Assembly: GCA_030634505.1 (NCBI GenBank)
Contig: DAOWAQ010000102.1
Location: forward strand, 1-7,008
DNA length: 7,008 nt
Source: Calditrichia bacterium
GTDB lineage: Bacteria > Calditrichota > Calditrichia > JAJRVZ01
Direction of reading: 5' to 3'
The first letter of the stretch is position 1. Every line of letters starts with the position of its first letter. Positions 5,488 through 7,008 of the stretch are shown piece by piece. Under the pieces are notes generated by a model. The model was given only the letters and a program-made list of their open reading frames with translations. It was not told the DNA's origin and searched no databases. The position numbers were made by a program, and so were the translations under genes.

Positions 5488-6204
5488 ATGAATCAAATTA
5501 AAAAACAAAAAATCGCTATATTAATTCCGGTTTTTAATGAAGAAGGATCCATTGGTAAAGTTTTAGCGGACATTCCTTTAAATATCGTTGATGAAATTGT
5601 TGTTGTTGATAATGGATCAACTGACACTTCAGCACAAATTGCAAAATCATTCGGCGCTACAGTTCTATCGCAACATATCCGGGGTTACGGTGCTGCCTGT
5701 CTGAAAGGTATTGATTACCTAAAATCTCAATCCCCTCAACCTGATCTTTTGGTTTTTCTTGACGGTGATTATAGCGATTATCCCGAAGAAACAGCAAATC
5801 TGGTAGAAAAAATTAATGAGGGGCATGATTTTGTACTTGGCTCCAGGGTATTGGGTATCGAATATTTTAATGCAACTCTTTCTTCTCATTCTGTTTTAGG
5901 GAATAAGCTTGCTGCATTTTTTTTAAAATATTTGTTTCGGGGAAACTATACAGATTTGGGGCCCTTTAGAATCATCAAATTTGACAAGTTGCTGCAACTT
6001 CAAATGGCTGATATGAATTATGGCTGGACTATGGAAATGCAAATTAAAGCATTAAGACATAAATTAATAATTTGTGAAATTCCCGTACGATATCGGGAAC
6101 GATTTGCCGGAGAATCAAAAGTAACTGGTACCTTTTGGGGTAGTGTAAAAGCTTTTATTAAAATTACTTATATTGTAATACAATATTTTTTTCGGATTAA
6201 ATAA
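5488..6204 (+). CDS. Family 2 glycosyltransferase, DPM1-like (GT-A fold)
   Basis: The 238-aa protein begins with the GT2 nucleotide-sugar strand (IAILIPVFNEEGSI, residues 9-22), followed by EIVVVDNGSTD (36-46), the metal-binding DxD as D92-G-D94 (FLDGDYSD), GSR (118-120), and the acceptor-side GWTMEMQIKA and GESKVTGT motifs near the C-terminus. This resembles dolichyl/undecaprenyl-phosphate sugar transferases, which pass a sugar from a nucleotide donor to a lipid carrier on the cytoplasmic face. No full transmembrane domain follows, but the C-terminal 20 residues are hydrophobic and aromatic (ITYIVIQYFF) and could lie on the membrane. Donor and acceptor cannot be read. It is transcribed divergently from mazG, appears monocistronic, and has no ribosome site. 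Confidence 0.85.
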   Translation: MNQIKKQKIAILIPVFNEEGSIGKVLADIPLNIVDEIVVVDNGSTDTSAQIAKSFGATVLSQHIRGYGAACLKGIDYLKSQSPQPDLLVFLDGDYSDYPEETANLVEKINEGHDFVLGSRVLGIEYFNATLSSHSVLGNKLAAFFLKYLFRGNYTDLGPFRIIKFDKLLQLQMADMNYGWTMEMQIKALRHKLIICEIPVRYRERFAGESKVTGTFWGSVKAFIKITYIVIQYFFRIK

Positions 6205-6222
6205 AAACTCCGTTCCGTAAAA

Positions 6223-6305
6223 GTTAAGAGATTGCTTCGCTGGCGATCGCAAAAACAACTAGAGCCTGTCATTGCGAGAAGTGAAGAATGAATGACGAAG
6301 CAATC
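6223..6305. repeat. Interspersed palindromic repeat, GTCATTGCGAG...GAAGCAATC type
   Basis: The right half (6268-6305) runs GTCATTGCGAG ... CGAAGCAATC. The left half (about 6228-6250) is a shortened copy in the opposite orientation, GAGATTGCTTCG then GCGATCGCAA. GATTGCTTCG (6230-6239) is the exact reverse complement of CGAAGCAATC (6296-6305). Non-coding repeats of this kind, with GTCATTGCGAG and GAAGCAATC ends, occur scattered between genes in many unrelated bacteria. Here it occupies the gap between two convergent genes, and no open frame crosses it usefully. Confidence 0.7.
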
Positions 6306-6349
6306 CTATTTATGCACTGTAATTCTAAAACTCTTTTGAGGAGTCTACA

Positions 6350-6396
6350 CTGAATCAAAACAAAGATTCTTCTCTGCGTTCAGAATGACAATTCAG
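6350..6396. repeat. Second interspersed repeat, TGTCATTCTGA...AAGAATCT type
   Basis: On the minus strand 6390-6364 reads TGTCATTCTGA, then ACGCAGAG, then AAGAATCT, a second widely scattered intergenic repeat sequence. ATTCT (6366-6370) and AGAAT (6382-6386) are inverted, and the unit is bracketed by CTGAAT (6350-6355) and ATTCAG (6391-6396). It lies about 45 bp from the first repeat, between the convergent glycosyltransferase and hydrolase genes. Confidence 0.6.
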
Positions 6397-6411
6397 GATG
6401 TTAGATAACTA

Positions 6412-7008
6412 CTAAACAACTGTAAATAATATCTCACCTAGATTTTCAATCACACCTCTTATTTCATCCCCTGTTTGTATAGCACCAACGCCGGAAGGAG
6501 TTCCGGTTAAAATAATATCTCCTGCCTCCAGCGTAAATATTGATGAAATATATTCAAGAAGAATTCCCGGAGAAAAAATCATTTGGTTGGTATTTCCTTC
6601 CTGACGTAACTCGTCATTAACGTAGAGTTCTATTTTCAATTCTTCAATATTATTTACAAGATCAAGTGAAACAAAAGAACCAATTGGGCAAGCACCATCA
6701 AAACCTTTACTCACACTCCATGGCAATCCTTTTTTCTTTGCTATTGCCTGATGATCTCTCAAAGTTAAATCGAGAGCTATCCCCGATCCGCCAACATAGT
6801 TATTCCAATTATTTGCCTTTATTGATTTTGCTTCTCTACTTATAAGTAACGCTAATTCTATCTCATGATGAACCTCATGACTAAATGAGGGTATTTTGAT
6901 TTGTTGGCCTTCATTTAAAATTGCAGTTGAAGGTTTTAAAAACAAAACCGGATCTGATGGTTTTTCTGCAGACATTTCTGATATATGCTCTGCATAATTT
7001 CGCCCTAC
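6412..7008 (-). CDS. Fumarylacetoacetate hydrolase-family protein (FAHD1/YcgM-like), 5' end outside window
   Basis: The frame is open from the window edge to the TAG at 6414-6412, giving 198 visible residues that begin VGRNYAEHI. That motif is the conserved N-terminal strand of FAHD1/YcgM-type proteins, so an ATG at 6975 is internal and only a few to some twenty residues are missing. Metal ligands are visible as E49 and E51 (HHEIELA) and D80 (GIALDLTLRD), with the expected 29-residue spacing. KGFDGACPIG and the C-terminal ILTGTPSGVGAIQTGDEI are also family hallmarks. Members are Mg/Mn-dependent C-C bond hydrolases or decarboxylases such as acylpyruvase or oxaloacetate decarboxylase; the exact substrate cannot be read. 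The gene converges on the glycosyltransferase across a repeat-bearing gap. Confidence 0.92.
   Translation of the reverse strand, partial: VGRNYAEHISEMSAEKPSDPVLFLKPSTAILNEGQQIKIPSFSHEVHHEIELALLISREAKSIKANNWNNYVGGSGIALDLTLRDHQAIAKKKGLPWSVSKGFDGACPIGSFVSLDLVNNIEELKIELYVNDELRQEGNTNQMIFSPGILLEYISSIFTLEAGDIILTGTPSGVGAIQTGDEIRGVIENLGEILFTVV

Noticed and set aside
6205..6411. CRISPR array or small RNA gene in the repeat-rich gap
   Set aside because: The repeats are inverted, of two different kinds, and lack regular spacers; no tRNA or other recognised RNA fold is seen.
6973..6975. ATG as true start of the hydrolase-family gene
   Set aside because: The frame continues upstream into VGRNYAEHI, a conserved family motif, so the gene is cut by the window edge.

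Overview
The window is AT-rich bacterial DNA that is densely coded and holds ordinary chromosomal genes. Gene content (MazG, an NtrB-like kinase, a sigma-54 activator, a DPM1-like glycosyltransferase), weak or absent Shine-Dalgarno sites before several genes, and small interspersed repeats of the GTCATTGCGAG...GAAGCAATC type suggest a Gram-negative lineage, perhaps of the FCB group (Ignavibacteria/Calditrichota-like). This placement is inference. No phage, IS transposase, CRISPR array, rRNA or tRNA was seen.

Layout: (1) 1-697, plus strand: the 3' part of a GAF-domain protein, a 64-aa Cys-rich zinc-ribbon-like protein, then an intrinsic terminator. (2) 725-1198, minus strand: a YfcE/MJ0936-type metallophosphodiesterase. 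(3) 1227-2129, minus strand: a compact three-gene operon (71-aa unknown protein, 128-aa degenerate receiver, and a 32-aa single-helix membrane peptide) ending in a large nested hairpin with a U-tract. A good sigma-54 (-24/-12) promoter candidate precedes it, and a perfect 9-5-9 dyad lies about 125 bp upstream of the predicted start. (4) 2278-5423, minus strand: mazG, a soluble NtrB-like histidine kinase and a sigma-54-activating response regulator, joined by two 8-nt gene overlaps. (5) 5488-6204, plus strand: a divergent family 2 glycosyltransferase. (6) 6205-6411: two small interspersed repeats. (7) 6412-7008, minus strand: the 3' part of a fumarylacetoacetate hydrolase-family gene that runs off the window.

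The most interesting reading is a self-contained signalling circuit. The kinase/activator pair and the small operon immediately downstream look like regulator and target: the activator has an intact GAFTGA sigma-54-contact motif, the next operon has a sigma-54-like promoter, and a dyad suited to a dimeric Fis-type helix-turn-helix protein sits at enhancer distance. The target operon encodes small proteins with no obvious enzyme activity: a receiver fold that has lost its phosphorylation site, a tiny membrane peptide and an unrecognised 71-aa protein. This circuit is inferred from sequence layout and is not demonstrated.
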